62,828 bases of DNA from JASBZA01 sp964392065 (GTDB taxonomy: Bacteria > Bacillota > Clostridia > Saccharofermentanales > Fastidiosipilaceae): positions 1 to 62,828 of the forward strand of contig CAYMOG010000006.1 of the NCBI GenBank assembly GCA_964392065.1, written 5' to 3'. The notes under the pieces were generated by a model. The model saw nothing but the letters and a program-made list of their open reading frames with translations. It made no database searches and was not told the origin of the DNA. The position numbers and the translations under genes were made by a program. Each line of letters opens with the position of its first letter. Position 1 is the first letter of the stretch. This document shows positions 7,034-16,302 of the stretch, piece after piece.

Positions 7034-8428
7034 CTATTGCTTCTTGGATCGCCGTAATAGTATAAAATGCAGAAGTAGCCAATAGGCAAAAATTGCAACT
7101 AAAGATATGATCGTCATTCCTGTGGATTGTGGCGCTAGCCCAACAAACAAGAGAATAGGTACCGAGAAAACTATTGCGGAAGAGCTTCCTGTAATGAGAT
7201 TGGTAGACATAGGCGTTTGGAAGTTGGGATCAATTTGCTGCAAGAGCATGATTCCGGTACTGGCGGTTCCTGTCATCATTCCATACATGCCAAGCATGCC
7301 TGCTAGAGGATAAGTGGGATATATTTTTTTCGACATATAGTGGTTATAAAGTAAGGTTAGTATACCACCTACGGTAGTTAAAATGATAAAGACTAACCAT
7401 TTCTCCTGGATATCACGAAGGGAAATGGAAGAGATACCTGCTATAATCATCGCGTCAAAGGCTACACCTGAAATTCTGTTGAGTAAATAGTTATTGGGAT
7501 ACTGGTGGGTCATAATACCTATATCTTGTAACTTCTTCAGTACGCCTCGCATGCCTAGTGCGACAGAAGATGCAATGATAAAGTTGAAGCCCCAGAGTAG
7601 AGGGGATAGCGTATTTAAAATACCTTCCGTTCCAGGAATGAGACTAATGCCGAAGAGGAGACCATAAATAAGTATAAAACTTATCATATATACCAAAGCG
7701 ATAAGTCCCAACTGTAAACTCAGGCGATCAATGGGCTCAGACAGAGGAAATTCATTTTCGGCTTCAAAAAACTGCTTATCTCTCTTATTTGCACGGGCGG
7801 CCATCACATCATTAGGTATTCGATTCGTTCTTTTTATATAGTATAGGTAAGCTATCCCGCCAATACTTGCCCAGAGAAAACCTGCACTGGCAATGCCTAA
7901 GCCGAAGCTAGTGCCACCCCTAAACCCGAAAGTTCCATACATACTCCCTATGTTATTGGCTTGTCCAGGGCCCTGTCCATAGCCCATTGGTAATAAGATG
8001 CCAGCAGCTTGAAAGAAGCCAGGCGCGAAGGTATAAGAGGCAATCAACGTGATAACTAGACCAATCGTTCCTTGCATTAAATAATTCGAAACGATTAGCA
8101 TCCCAGAATTAATACCTGTTGCTAATCCCTTGTTTTTCGCTTTACTCTTTATGCGATCTAATGTTGGAAATCTAAGGCTCAATGCGATGAACCCAATAGC
8201 AAGGGCGTGGTAAGTAATTTGCTCCATAAGAGCTAAGTCAATTGAGATGAGACCGAGTTGACTGGCAAGTAATCCTAGAAAACCCGCTAATACTGAGGTG
8301 GGAATCAATGCTTTTCTAACGAACGCTAGTTTTCTTCGCATGAGGTTTGCTAATAAGAGTAGTATGGCTAGACTTCCTACTGAAAGGACACTTTGCCACA
8401 TGGTCGCATCATAAAGTTCTATTTTCAT
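7034..8428 (-). CDS. ESS-type (GltS-like) sodium/glutamate symporter family protein
   Basis: A 464-residue polytopic protein with about 11-12 hydrophobic segments from residue 15 to the C-terminus. The motif GYGQGPGQANNIG near 150 and a second Gly/Ser-rich re-entrant-like stretch (GMMTGTASTGIMLLQQ) near 385 are typical of the glutamate:sodium symporter (ESS) family. It is longer than E. coli GltS (about 400) because of a charged loop near 210-230. The substrate is unproven; glutamate or another anion is plausible. The GGAGG ribosome binding site supports the start. It stands alone on this strand, convergent with rpmF copy 1. Confidence 0.82.
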   Translation of the reverse strand: MKIELYDATMWQSVLSVGSLAILLLLANLMRRKLAFVRKALIPTSVLAGFLGLLASQLGLISIDLALMEQITYHALAIGFIALSLRFPTLDRIKSKAKNKGLATGINSGMLIVSNYLMQGTIGLVITLIASYTFAPGFFQAAGILLPMGYGQGPGQANNIGSMYGTFGFRGGTSFGLGIASAGFLWASIGGIAYLYYIKRTNRIPNDVMAARANKRDKQFFEAENEFPLSEPIDRLSLQLGLIALVYMISFILIYGLLFGISLIPGTEGILNTLSPLLWGFNFIIASSVALGMRGVLKKLQDIGIMTHQYPNNYLLNRISGVAFDAMIIAGISSISLRDIQEKWLVFIILTTVGGILTLLYNHYMSKKIYPTYPLAGMLGMYGMMTGTASTGIMLLQQIDPNFQTPMSTNLITGSSSAIVFSVPILLFVGLAPQSTGMTIISLVAIFAYWLLLHFILLRRSKKQ

Positions 8429-8757
8429 AAGGCCTCCAACTGCATATAGATTGAAGTAAATATAACAATATCTGTTCTGTTACGTAGGCTATTTTGCTTC
8501 GGAATTCTTGAAATCGTAGAGGAGTGATTGTTGTTAAGGAGTTGGGGTAGATTATTTTTGCAAAAATCTTATTCCTATTAAATTCAAAATTGTAATTTGA
8601 ATCGAATTGAGACATCAAGCAAATTTCAATCACCAATATCCGTCATTTTCAGTAGTTTTCTTGACAAGTCTTTGGAAATGTAGTAAAAGTATATAGCTTA
8701 AGTTTTTTAGAAGATTACTTTAGAGATAATTTTGATGTAAAGTTTGGAGGGATAATA
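8429..8757. promoter_or_regulatory. Divergent intergenic region with a palindrome and a promoter
   Basis: This 329-bp stretch serves two divergent genes. It holds an imperfect palindrome ATTCAAA-N7-TTTGAAT at 8582-8602, possibly an operator. On the rpmF copy 2 side it holds TTGACA at 8661-8666, 17 bp, then TAAAAG at 8684-8689. I see no RNA gene or convincing small ORF in it. Confidence 0.5.
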
Positions 8758-8934
8758 ATGGCAGTACCGAAGAGAAAGTGGTCCAAGGCGAGAACACGCA
8801 GAAGTCATGCGAACTGGAAGTTGAAGCCTTTGAACTTGATTGAATGCCCACAATGTCATGAGCAAAAGCTTCCACACCGTGTGTGTAAGAGCTGTGGTCA
8901 TTACAAAGGTGTAGAAGTTGTAAATAAAGACTAA
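8758..8934 (+). CDS. rpmF: Ribosomal protein L32 (copy 2)
   Basis: A second 58-residue L32, nearly identical to copy 1 at protein level but with different synonymous codons and a changed C-terminus (CKSC, VEVVNKD). It also keeps the four zinc-ribbon cysteines, so the pair is not the usual zinc-binding plus zinc-free set managed by Zur. Ribosome binding site GGAGG. It has its own candidate promoter and terminator and precedes der. Confidence 0.96.
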   Translation: MAVPKRKWSKARTRRSHANWKLKPLNLIECPQCHEQKLPHRVCKSCGHYKGVEVVNKD

Positions 8935-8962
8935 TCATCTTTTGTCTTGATGGATTATACCG

Positions 8963-8990
8963 GCGTGAGGTGCAAGCTTCACGCTTTTTT
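8963..8990 (+). terminator. Terminator after rpmF copy 2
   Basis: Stem GCGTGAGG / CTTCACGC (one G-T pair) with a 6-nt loop, followed by six T residues. Confidence 0.8.
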
Positions 8991-9010
8991 ATTAGAAAGG
9001 AGATACTTAT

Positions 9011-10336
9011 ATGCTAAGGGGTATGGTTGCAATTGTTGGCAGACCAAACGTAGGGAAGTCTAGCTTTTTCAATTATCTTGCGGGAGAAAGGATCTCCATT
9101 GTGGATGATACACCTGGAGTGACAAGAGATCGTATTTATACTAGAGTCGAATGGCTGGATCGTGAGTTTAATATTATTGATACTGGAGGGTTAGAGCCTG
9201 ACTCGGAAGATATTATTTTGAAACAGATGCGTGAGCAAGCTGAAATTGCTATAGAGATGGCAGATTGCATTATTATGATGGTTGATGCGAAGGCCGGAAT
9301 ACAAGCTGCGGATGAGGATATCGCAAATATTTTGCGTAAGTCAGGTAAGCCAGTTGTATTAGCTGTGAATAAATGTGATGTTCCCGGACAAGTTCCGATG
9401 AACTTTTATGATTTCTATTCTTTGGGCTTCGAGCATATTATGGGCATATCGGCTTCGCATGGTTTAGGTATTGGAGATTTATTAGATCAAGTAGTGCATT
9501 TCTTACCGGATGAGTTGCCTGAAGAGGATGACGATACGATTCGTGTAGCCCTTATTGGTAAACCCAATGTCGGGAAGTCTTCGTTACTTAATAAAATGCT
9601 AGGGGAGAATCGTGCTATTGTTTCGGATATCCCAGGTACAACACGAGATTCTACAGATACTCCTTTGGAGAATGCATATGGAAAATTCGTATTAGTCGAT
9701 ACTGCAGGAATGCGTAGAAAGAGTAGAATTAACGATGTTCTCGAACGCTACAGCACTATGCGAGCAGCTGCTGCTATTGAAAAAGCAAATGTCTGTTTAT
9801 TATTGATTGATGGGACTGAGGGTATTTCTGAGCAAGATACGAAGATAGCAGGTTTAGCCCATAACGCTGGCAAAGGTATTATCGTTTGCGTAAACAAATG
9901 GGATTTGCCTCAAGATCAAAAAGCGAATACTGCGGAGGAAACCAAGAACTTAATCATGGAAACCCTTGCCTTTATGCCTTATGCAGAGATTATTTTCATC
10001 TCGGCGATGACGGGTTTGAAGCTTAATTCGGTCTTCGAGCATATCGTGGAAGTCTATGAGAGTACGAGAACTAGAGTGCCTACAGGTAAACTTAATGATC
10101 TCATTGGTGAAGCCCAGCAGATGCTTCAAGCGCCAGGCTATAAGGGGCGTCGTTTGAAGATAAATTATGCCACCCAGGTGGCCGTGGAACCGCCTACGTT
10201 TGTATTATTCGTGAACTCAGTAGACTTATTACATTTTAGTTATGAACGATATTTGGAGAATCAGATTCGTAGAGCCTATGGCTTCAGAGGAACCTCCATT
10301 CGATTTATTTTACGGGAAAAAGAAAAGAGGAATTAG
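9011..10336 (+). CDS. der: Ribosome-assembly GTPase Der (EngA)
   Basis: Der has two tandem GTPase domains and a C-terminal KH-like domain and is needed for maturation of the 50S subunit. Both P-loops are visible: GRPNVGKS at 10-17 and GKPNVGKS at about 183-190. So are both DTxG switch motifs (IIDTGG, LVDTAG) and both specificity motifs (NKCD, NKWD). The length of 441 is normal. The ribosome binding site AAAGGAG before ATG 9011 fixes the start. typA begins 5 bp after its stop, so the two GTPases are co-transcribed. Confidence 0.97.
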   Translation: MLRGMVAIVGRPNVGKSSFFNYLAGERISIVDDTPGVTRDRIYTRVEWLDREFNIIDTGGLEPDSEDIILKQMREQAEIAIEMADCIIMMVDAKAGIQAADEDIANILRKSGKPVVLAVNKCDVPGQVPMNFYDFYSLGFEHIMGISASHGLGIGDLLDQVVHFLPDELPEEDDDTIRVALIGKPNVGKSSLLNKMLGENRAIVSDIPGTTRDSTDTPLENAYGKFVLVDTAGMRRKSRINDVLERYSTMRAAAAIEKANVCLLLIDGTEGISEQDTKIAGLAHNAGKGIIVCVNKWDLPQDQKANTAEETKNLIMETLAFMPYAEIIFISAMTGLKLNSVFEHIVEVYESTRTRVPTGKLNDLIGEAQQMLQAPGYKGRRLKINYATQVAVEPPTFVLFVNSVDLLHFSYERYLENQIRRAYGFRGTSIRFILREKEKRN

Positions 10337-10341
10337 TTTAG

Positions 10342-12183
10342 ATGGCGACAGAGAGCCTAAGAAATATTGCAATTATTGCCCACGTTGACCACGGTAAAAC
10401 CACCCTGGTCGATGCGCTTCTAAGAGGAGCAGGGACTTTTCGTACCAATGAGCAAGTAGCTCTAAGAGTAATGGATTCCAATGATTTGGAAAAGGAACGG
10501 GGCATCACGATTCTGGCCAAGAATACGGCCATCAGTTTCGGTGACGCACGCATCAATATCGTCGATACACCAGGACATGCGGACTTCGGTGGTGAAGTGG
10601 AACGTGTACTGAAAATGGTAGACGGGGTTTTATTGGTTGTGGATGCTTTTGACGGACCGATGCCACAAACACGTTTTGTTCTCCATAAGGCACTGGACTT
10701 AGGCCTCAAGCCACTCGTGGTAATTAATAAGGTGGACCGTCCAGATGCGAGACCAGAAGAGGTTCTTGATCTTTGTCTGGATTTATTTATTGAGCTCGAT
10801 GCCGATGAGGATCAATTGGATTTCCCAGTCATTTATGCATCCGCTAGAGAAGGCTATGCAACAGATGATTTAGCAGATATTGAACAGGCTGCTCAGACGG
10901 GGAACATGCTTCCTCTACTAGAGAAAATTATGGAAGAAATCCCTGCTCCTACGGGTGACCCAGAGGGCGGATTACAGCTTCTTGTTAGTAATATCGAATA
11001 CGACTCTTATGTGGGCAGAATTGCTATTGGTCGTATTGAACGCGGTGTCATCCATGCGAATCAAAATGTTGCGATTGTGACCCATGGAGAAGACGGTATT
11101 TCACGAGGGAAAATCGTTAAACTCATGCGACACGAGGGATTAAGCAAGAGAGAAGTTCAGGAAGCAAGGGCAGGAGAAATTGTCGCTATTGCTGGAATTA
11201 GTGATATTGAAATTGGTCAAACACTCTGTGATCCCAATCAGATTGAAGCGTTAGATTTCGTCGAAATTGATGAGCCTACAATTGCTATGACTTTTAGTGT
11301 GAATGACTCTCCTTTGGCCGGGAGAGAAGGGAAATTTCTAACTTCTAGACATTTGCGAGATCGACTCTCCCGTGAGATGGAGAAAAACGTCAGTATGTTG
11401 GTAGAAGAAACGGGCTCACCGGACGCCTTCGTTGTAAAAGGCAGAGGAGAACTGTCACTATCTATATTAGTTGAAACTATGCGTAGAGAAGGTTATGAAG
11501 TACAACTTTCGAAACCACAAGTTATTGTGAAGGAGATAGACGGAGAGCCTATGGAACCGATTGAAGAGCTATTCATCGATGTTCCTGAAGAATATGTAGG
11601 TACTGTTATAGAGAAATTAGGCCAAAGAAAGGCCGAAATGACCACTATGCTTCCCCAAAACCGTGGCTATACTAGGATGGTGTTTCATATTCCTTCTCGT
11701 GGGCTTATTGGCTACCGATCAGAATTTTTGACCGACACGAAAGGCAACGGTATAATGAATTCTGTAGTAAAAGATTATGAACCTTGGAAGGGTGAAATCC
11801 AGAGTAGAAATAACGGAGTACTAGTCGCTACAGAAGCCGGTGAAGCCGTGACCTATGGTCTGCATTCGGCCCAGAGTAGAGGCGAATTATTTATTGGTCC
11901 AGGAACACAGGTATATGAAGGTCTCGTGGTGGGAAGAACTACCCAATCCGAGGATGTGGATGTAAACGTCTGCAAGAAGAAGCATGTAACAAATATTAGA
12001 GCAGCGGGGTCTGATGATGCCTTACGCCTTGTTACTCCAACGAATTTGAGCTTAGAGCAGTATCTTGAGCTTGTTGCGGATGATGAACTTGTAGAAGTTA
12101 CACCACAACATATTCGCCTAAGAAAGAAGATTCTTAATATGGATGCAAGACGCAAAGCAAAATCTAGGAGCCGTAAAGAGTAA
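10342..12183 (+). CDS. typA: Translational GTPase TypA/BipA
   Basis: BipA is an EF-G-like ribosome-binding GTPase involved in stress and late 50S assembly. The 613-residue sequence shows AHVDHGKTTL at 13-22, DTPGHADFGGE near 75, NKVDRPDA near 129, EF-G-like domains and the BipA-specific C-terminal region (GELFIGPGTQVYEG). It lies 5 bp after der with a weak ribosome binding site, so translation is probably coupled. The mltG gene follows 21 bp downstream. Confidence 0.97.
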   Translation: MATESLRNIAIIAHVDHGKTTLVDALLRGAGTFRTNEQVALRVMDSNDLEKERGITILAKNTAISFGDARINIVDTPGHADFGGEVERVLKMVDGVLLVVDAFDGPMPQTRFVLHKALDLGLKPLVVINKVDRPDARPEEVLDLCLDLFIELDADEDQLDFPVIYASAREGYATDDLADIEQAAQTGNMLPLLEKIMEEIPAPTGDPEGGLQLLVSNIEYDSYVGRIAIGRIERGVIHANQNVAIVTHGEDGISRGKIVKLMRHEGLSKREVQEARAGEIVAIAGISDIEIGQTLCDPNQIEALDFVEIDEPTIAMTFSVNDSPLAGREGKFLTSRHLRDRLSREMEKNVSMLVEETGSPDAFVVKGRGELSLSILVETMRREGYEVQLSKPQVIVKEIDGEPMEPIEELFIDVPEEYVGTVIEKLGQRKAEMTTMLPQNRGYTRMVFHIPSRGLIGYRSEFLTDTKGNGIMNSVVKDYEPWKGEIQSRNNGVLVATEAGEAVTYGLHSAQSRGELFIGPGTQVYEGLVVGRTTQSEDVDVNVCKKKHVTNIRAAGSDDALRLVTPTNLSLEQYLELVADDELVEVTPQHIRLRKKILNMDARRKAKSRSRKE

Positions 12184-12204
12184 ACGTAAACACGAGGAGA
12201 AATT

Positions 12205-13428
12205 ATGCTAACGACTCGATTGAAAAACATAATTATTACCCTAGTTATTATTATGGTATTGGCCATAGGCTTATATATAGGTTTCGATGTAGGTTTTCGG
12301 TTCATCAGAAATCAGGATGCCCGACAGCGCATGGCAGAGCAAGCAAGGATTTACGACCAAGCGGCGACTCCCACAATAATTGATGCCGAAGGCCAAGTGA
12401 TTGAATTAACACCTACACCAATGCCTAGAGAATTGGAAAATGTTAAACCTCCGAAGCATATTCGCCAAGATACACCAGGGGCGATTGAAGTATATGTGGA
12501 GAGAGGATGGGGTTCCGAGGAAATTGCGGATTATCTCTTAGAAAAAGGTGTCATAGAAGATAGAACGCCTTTTATTGTCATGGCTTTCTTAAATGGTTTT
12601 GATGGTAGTTATCAGATGGGAACGCATTTTGTCTTGAAGGGAATGGATTATAACGAAATTATGTATAATCTTTCACTACCGGCAGAAACTACTCAAATAA
12701 CTTTCTACGAAGGTTATTCTTACATTGATATTAAAGAAGCCCTGAGAGAACATGGTGTAAACTTCGATGAAGAGGAAATGGATCGCTTGGTAAATACACC
12801 ATCGCTCTTTACAGAATATGAATTCATTACGTCGGTACCGACCGAACGTAATCGCTATTTCACACTTGAAGGTTATCTGTTTCCAGACACCTATCGTTTC
12901 GATCTAAATGCCAGTGAAGAGGAAATTATTCGTACATTCTTGCGCAATACTGAGAATAAATTGACGGATGAAATTATTGAGCGGGCAGCCTATCTGGAAA
13001 TGAGTTTAGACGAAGTGATTACTTTGGCCTCCGTTATTCAGAATGAGGCAGGAAACTTGGTAGAGATGTATGAAATTTCTCGCGTTTTCCATAATCGTTT
13101 ACTACGTGATGACCTCATGCAATCCTGTGCGACCACGAATTACCTAAGACAATTAGAAGGCAAAGAAAAGGTTTGGTACGCTACAACTGAAGATTTACAG
13201 AAAGATAATCCTTATAACACCTATATGTATGGCGGTTTGCCTGAGGGACCCATAGGTAATGCAGGATACGAAGCTATTCTAGCATCTGTTTATCCGGATA
13301 CACAAGATACGGATCTCTATTTCTTCGTGGCCAAAGGAGATGGTACGAACGCATTTGCGACAAACTATGATGAGCATGTGGCAAACATCGAGAGGTATCG
13401 TGAATTCTGGACAGATATTAGAAACTAA
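12205..13428 (+). CDS. mltG: Endolytic transglycosylase MltG (YceG-like)
   Basis: MltG cleaves nascent glycan strands at the membrane and may end peptidoglycan polymerisation. A membrane anchor is at about 8-32 (IIITLVIIMVLAIGLYIGFD), followed by a LysM-like part (YVERGWGSEEIADYLLEKGVI) and the catalytic domain with the conserved SVIQNEAG near 277-284, whose Glu is the expected catalytic residue, and the C-terminal PIGNAGYEAILAS. The 407-residue length is in the usual range. Ribosome binding site GAGGAG. It is in the der-typA operon and followed 23 bp later by the U32 peptidase gene, a common pairing. Confidence 0.95.
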   Translation: MLTTRLKNIIITLVIIMVLAIGLYIGFDVGFRFIRNQDARQRMAEQARIYDQAATPTIIDAEGQVIELTPTPMPRELENVKPPKHIRQDTPGAIEVYVERGWGSEEIADYLLEKGVIEDRTPFIVMAFLNGFDGSYQMGTHFVLKGMDYNEIMYNLSLPAETTQITFYEGYSYIDIKEALREHGVNFDEEEMDRLVNTPSLFTEYEFITSVPTERNRYFTLEGYLFPDTYRFDLNASEEEIIRTFLRNTENKLTDEIIERAAYLEMSLDEVITLASVIQNEAGNLVEMYEISRVFHNRLLRDDLMQSCATTNYLRQLEGKEKVWYATTEDLQKDNPYNTYMYGGLPEGPIGNAGYEAILASVYPDTQDTDLYFFVAKGDGTNAFATNYDEHVANIERYREFWTDIRN

Positions 13429-13451
13429 TACATCCATAGAAGGTAATTAAT

Positions 13452-14738
13452 ATGAATCAATCTTATACGAAGGAGCATGGCGCTCCGGAATTGCTTATGC
13501 CTGCAGGCAACATGGAAAAGCTCAAAACAGCGATACTATTCGGTGCGGACGCTGTGTACATGGCAGGCGAACGCTTCGGTTTACGGGCAAGTAAAACGAG
13601 TTTTGGTGAAAAAGAGATGCAAGAAGCTGTGGATTATGTGCACAGCCGGGGCAAAAAAATATATATTACGCTCAATATTATTGCTCATGAAGAAGATTTA
13701 CAGCATCTCGAATCCTATATCTATTTCCTAAGAGACCTTAATCCCGATGCACTAATTATTTCAGATCCTGGAATTCTAGCTACGGTTAGAAGTCTTGCAC
13801 CGGAATTAGAAATTCATCTTAGTACACAGGCATCCACGTGTAATAGCGCATCCTGTAAATTCTGGTACCAGATGGGGGTCAAGCGTATCGTGCTGGCTAG
13901 GGAGTTGACGTTAGACGAAATTAAGAGAATCCGTCAAGAAATCCCTGAAGATATGGAGTTAGAAGCTTTTGTTCATGGCGCCATGTGTATGGCCTATTCT
14001 GGTCGTTGTTTGTTATCCAATAGGTTTACAGGAAGAGATGCCAATCGAGGAGAATGTGCCCAACCTTGTCGTTGGGAATGGAAACTACAGGCCCAATCAC
14101 AACAGCAGGATACTTTCTTCTTAGAAGAAGATGAGCGAGGTGCTTATTTCTTCAATTCAAGAGATTTATGTTTAATTGAACATATTCCTGAATTGGCAGA
14201 GGCAGGAATAAATAGTTTCAAAGTCGAAGGCCGTATGAAAGGCGCATTCTATGCCGCTACAGTCGCTAAGAATTATAGAGAAGCGATCGATTCCTATATT
14301 GCCGATCCAGATGCCTATCGCTTCGATCCACGCTGGAAAGAAGAACTCGAGCAGATGGTCCATAGAACTTATGATACCGGCTTCTACTTCACTCGTCCTC
14401 AAGAGGATAGCAAGGTGGATTTAGAGCGTTCTTATCATAAGGAAGCCGTCGTTTGCGCAAGAGTGTCACGTACCGATGGCCAAGAGATTTACCTCAGCCA
14501 AAGAAACAAACTTCGCCTAGGAGACGAGGTAGAAATTCTTCGTCCTCATGGCAGAAACTTAAAGATGACGATTACGAGGCTATGGGATGAAGAACATAAC
14601 CCAATTTCTTCGACACCACATGCCAAGATGCATTTCATTATGAGTAGGGACGATTTAATCGCTGAAGATAAGGCAGAAGAAATCCCTGAAGGCTCTTTTG
14701 TTCGAAGGGATGGAGATAAGGATCTCGCTAAAAACTAA
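13452..14738 (+). CDS. U32 family peptidase (YrrO/RlhA type)
   Basis: A 428-residue U32 family protein. Typical segments are the N-terminal ELLMPAGNMEKLKTAILFGADAVY-like region (residues 15-38), HLSTQASTCN near 125 and the U32 signature with conserved cysteines, EAFVHGAMCMAYSGRC to GECAQPCRW, at about 172-215. Members include collagenase-like peptidases and RlhA/TrhP, which hydroxylate RNA; genomic linkage to mltG fits the housekeeping group rather than a secreted protease, and there is no signal peptide. Its stop overlaps by 4 bp the stop of the convergent CPBP gene (CTAA), with no terminator between. Confidence 0.9.
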   Translation: MNQSYTKEHGAPELLMPAGNMEKLKTAILFGADAVYMAGERFGLRASKTSFGEKEMQEAVDYVHSRGKKIYITLNIIAHEEDLQHLESYIYFLRDLNPDALIISDPGILATVRSLAPELEIHLSTQASTCNSASCKFWYQMGVKRIVLARELTLDEIKRIRQEIPEDMELEAFVHGAMCMAYSGRCLLSNRFTGRDANRGECAQPCRWEWKLQAQSQQQDTFFLEEDERGAYFFNSRDLCLIEHIPELAEAGINSFKVEGRMKGAFYAATVAKNYREAIDSYIADPDAYRFDPRWKEELEQMVHRTYDTGFYFTRPQEDSKVDLERSYHKEAVVCARVSRTDGQEIYLSQRNKLRLGDEVEILRPHGRNLKMTITRLWDEEHNPISSTPHAKMHFIMSRDDLIAEDKAEEIPEGSFVRRDGDKDLAKN

Positions 14739-16120
14739 GATCTTAGAACAACAATTGTTGTGAAGAGTAAGAAAAGACCTAACATAAACTTCCAATCAGC
14801 TGGGAACCATTGTTCTTGTTGTAGTCGTTTATAGATTGGGTCTTTGTTTATTTCCTTGGCATTTCTTAAGGATTGTAGGAAATAGTTTGTTAGAGGAATG
14901 AGTACGATGGCCGCTACGATTGTGGCAATTAAAGAAGCGAAGAACATGCTTTGGCCACTTGAACCTACGAAAGCAGTGGAACTGGAGTAGGTTGGGAGTG
15001 TGGGTTGGATGAGAAGTAAACTGGTATTCATAACGAAGTGTATAATCATCACCTGATAGAGATTATCCGATTTATGTCGTATAAAACCTAGATAAACACC
15101 TGCTACGAAGGGCGCCACAATGAAATAGGGATTTGCATGGAAAAGTGAAAATGCGGTTGCACTTAGGAAAATAGCAAGACGAGATCGCCCGGACAGCGAG
15201 AGAGATGTTTGTATGACCCCACGAAACATGAGTTCTTCAGATATCGCCGGAACGAGTGCAGTTGCTAGAATAATAATGAGAAGGCTAAGCCATGAACTAT
15301 GTTCGACTTGACCTAAGATATTGGTGCTGATTGGATGGAAGCCTAATTGATAGAGGATAAATAAGGTAATGTTGTTCAAGCCGGTAAAAACAAGCGCAGC
15401 GGGTATACCGATTAGAATCGCCAAGAGATAGGAAACTAAGTTCTGCACTTTTCTACCAATGATAAGATCCATATCCATATTGTAAAGGAGAAGGATAATG
15501 ACACTGGGCAGAAGTATGGTAATGGCTTGTAAACATAGAGTTGAGAACAATGCGCCGTTTAATTGGAACTTATCGATTCCTAAGATTTCCCTAGGAAATG
15601 CAGCCCATAAGACATAAAACAGTATACTTAAGAGGGCATGGAGAAGTAAGAGACTACCTGCCGCACCGCGTTGTCTTCTCAGCTGAATAACATGTTGCTT
15701 GCGTCTCTCGACTGGGGTATTTCCATTGATGTGGATAGGCTTAAATTCAGAAACCACACTGCGTTTGAAGCTCTCCCAGACATTTCGCGCAGAACTATGT
15801 GTATTTCTGTGTTTTCTTAGTGTTTGGATTTCTTCATCGCTGTCGCCTTGGATATGGATTTCTTGTGCATGCTCAGGTTCTACAGTGCGTGTTTCTGGGA
15901 TAGTCTCCGTTTCTGTTGAATCTTGGGCCGCCGAGTTTTCTTCCGTAAGCGGATTTTCAACATCTTCGACTTCGGAACTTGTGGGATCCGTCTTTTCGGC
16001 TTCATTAGTGGGTTCATCTGATTGATCGACACGCTTAGGGCGAAGGTTGAAATGCATTTCTTCCTCAGTGGGCGTATTATTCTCATGTTCTGAATTCTCA
16101 AATGTGTTTTCTTTTTTCAT
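14735..16120 (-). CDS. CPBP-family intramembrane glutamic protease with acidic N-terminal extension
   Basis: A 461-residue protein in two parts. Residues 1-120 are very acidic and Glu/Thr/Pro-rich with no membrane segment. From about 150 on there are around eight hydrophobic segments. The CPBP/Abi motif EELMFRG lies near 294, followed by FSLFHANPY near 327 and the third motif VMIIHFVMNTS near 365, which supply the Glu and His residues expected of Rce1-like intramembrane proteases. The substrate is unknown; family members process bacteriocins, CAAX-like proteins or anti-sigma factors. It is monocistronic and convergent with the U32 gene. Confidence 0.88.
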   Translation of the reverse strand: MKKENTFENSEHENNTPTEEEMHFNLRPKRVDQSDEPTNEAEKTDPTSSEVEDVENPLTEENSAAQDSTETETIPETRTVEPEHAQEIHIQGDSDEEIQTLRKHRNTHSSARNVWESFKRSVVSEFKPIHINGNTPVERRKQHVIQLRRQRGAAGSLLLLHALLSILFYVLWAAFPREILGIDKFQLNGALFSTLCLQAITILLPSVIILLLYNMDMDLIIGRKVQNLVSYLLAILIGIPAALVFTGLNNITLFILYQLGFHPISTNILGQVEHSSWLSLLIIILATALVPAISEELMFRGVIQTSLSLSGRSRLAIFLSATAFSLFHANPYFIVAPFVAGVYLGFIRHKSDNLYQVMIIHFVMNTSLLLIQPTLPTYSSSTAFVGSSGQSMFFASLIATIVAAIVLIPLTNYFLQSLRNAKEINKDPIYKRLQQEQWFPADWKFMLGLFLLFTTIVVLRS

Positions 16121-16302
16121 GTTTAAACCCTTACCCTAGCTAATCTAATTTAAGATTATAACAGAATAGCATGTATACGATGGTGAAAACACAGCAAATT
16201 CTTGTGCGTGAATGTGAGAGTGCTGAAAAGAATATTTCCAATCCTATAACAGGATGTTTTCACTTTTTATAGTAAAATAGATTACAGAAATGAGGTGATG
16301 TT

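Noticed and set aside
8409..8636. Minus-strand frame between the transporter and rpmF copy 2
   Set aside because: It overlaps the transporter start, lacks a ribosome binding site and has no protein-like composition.
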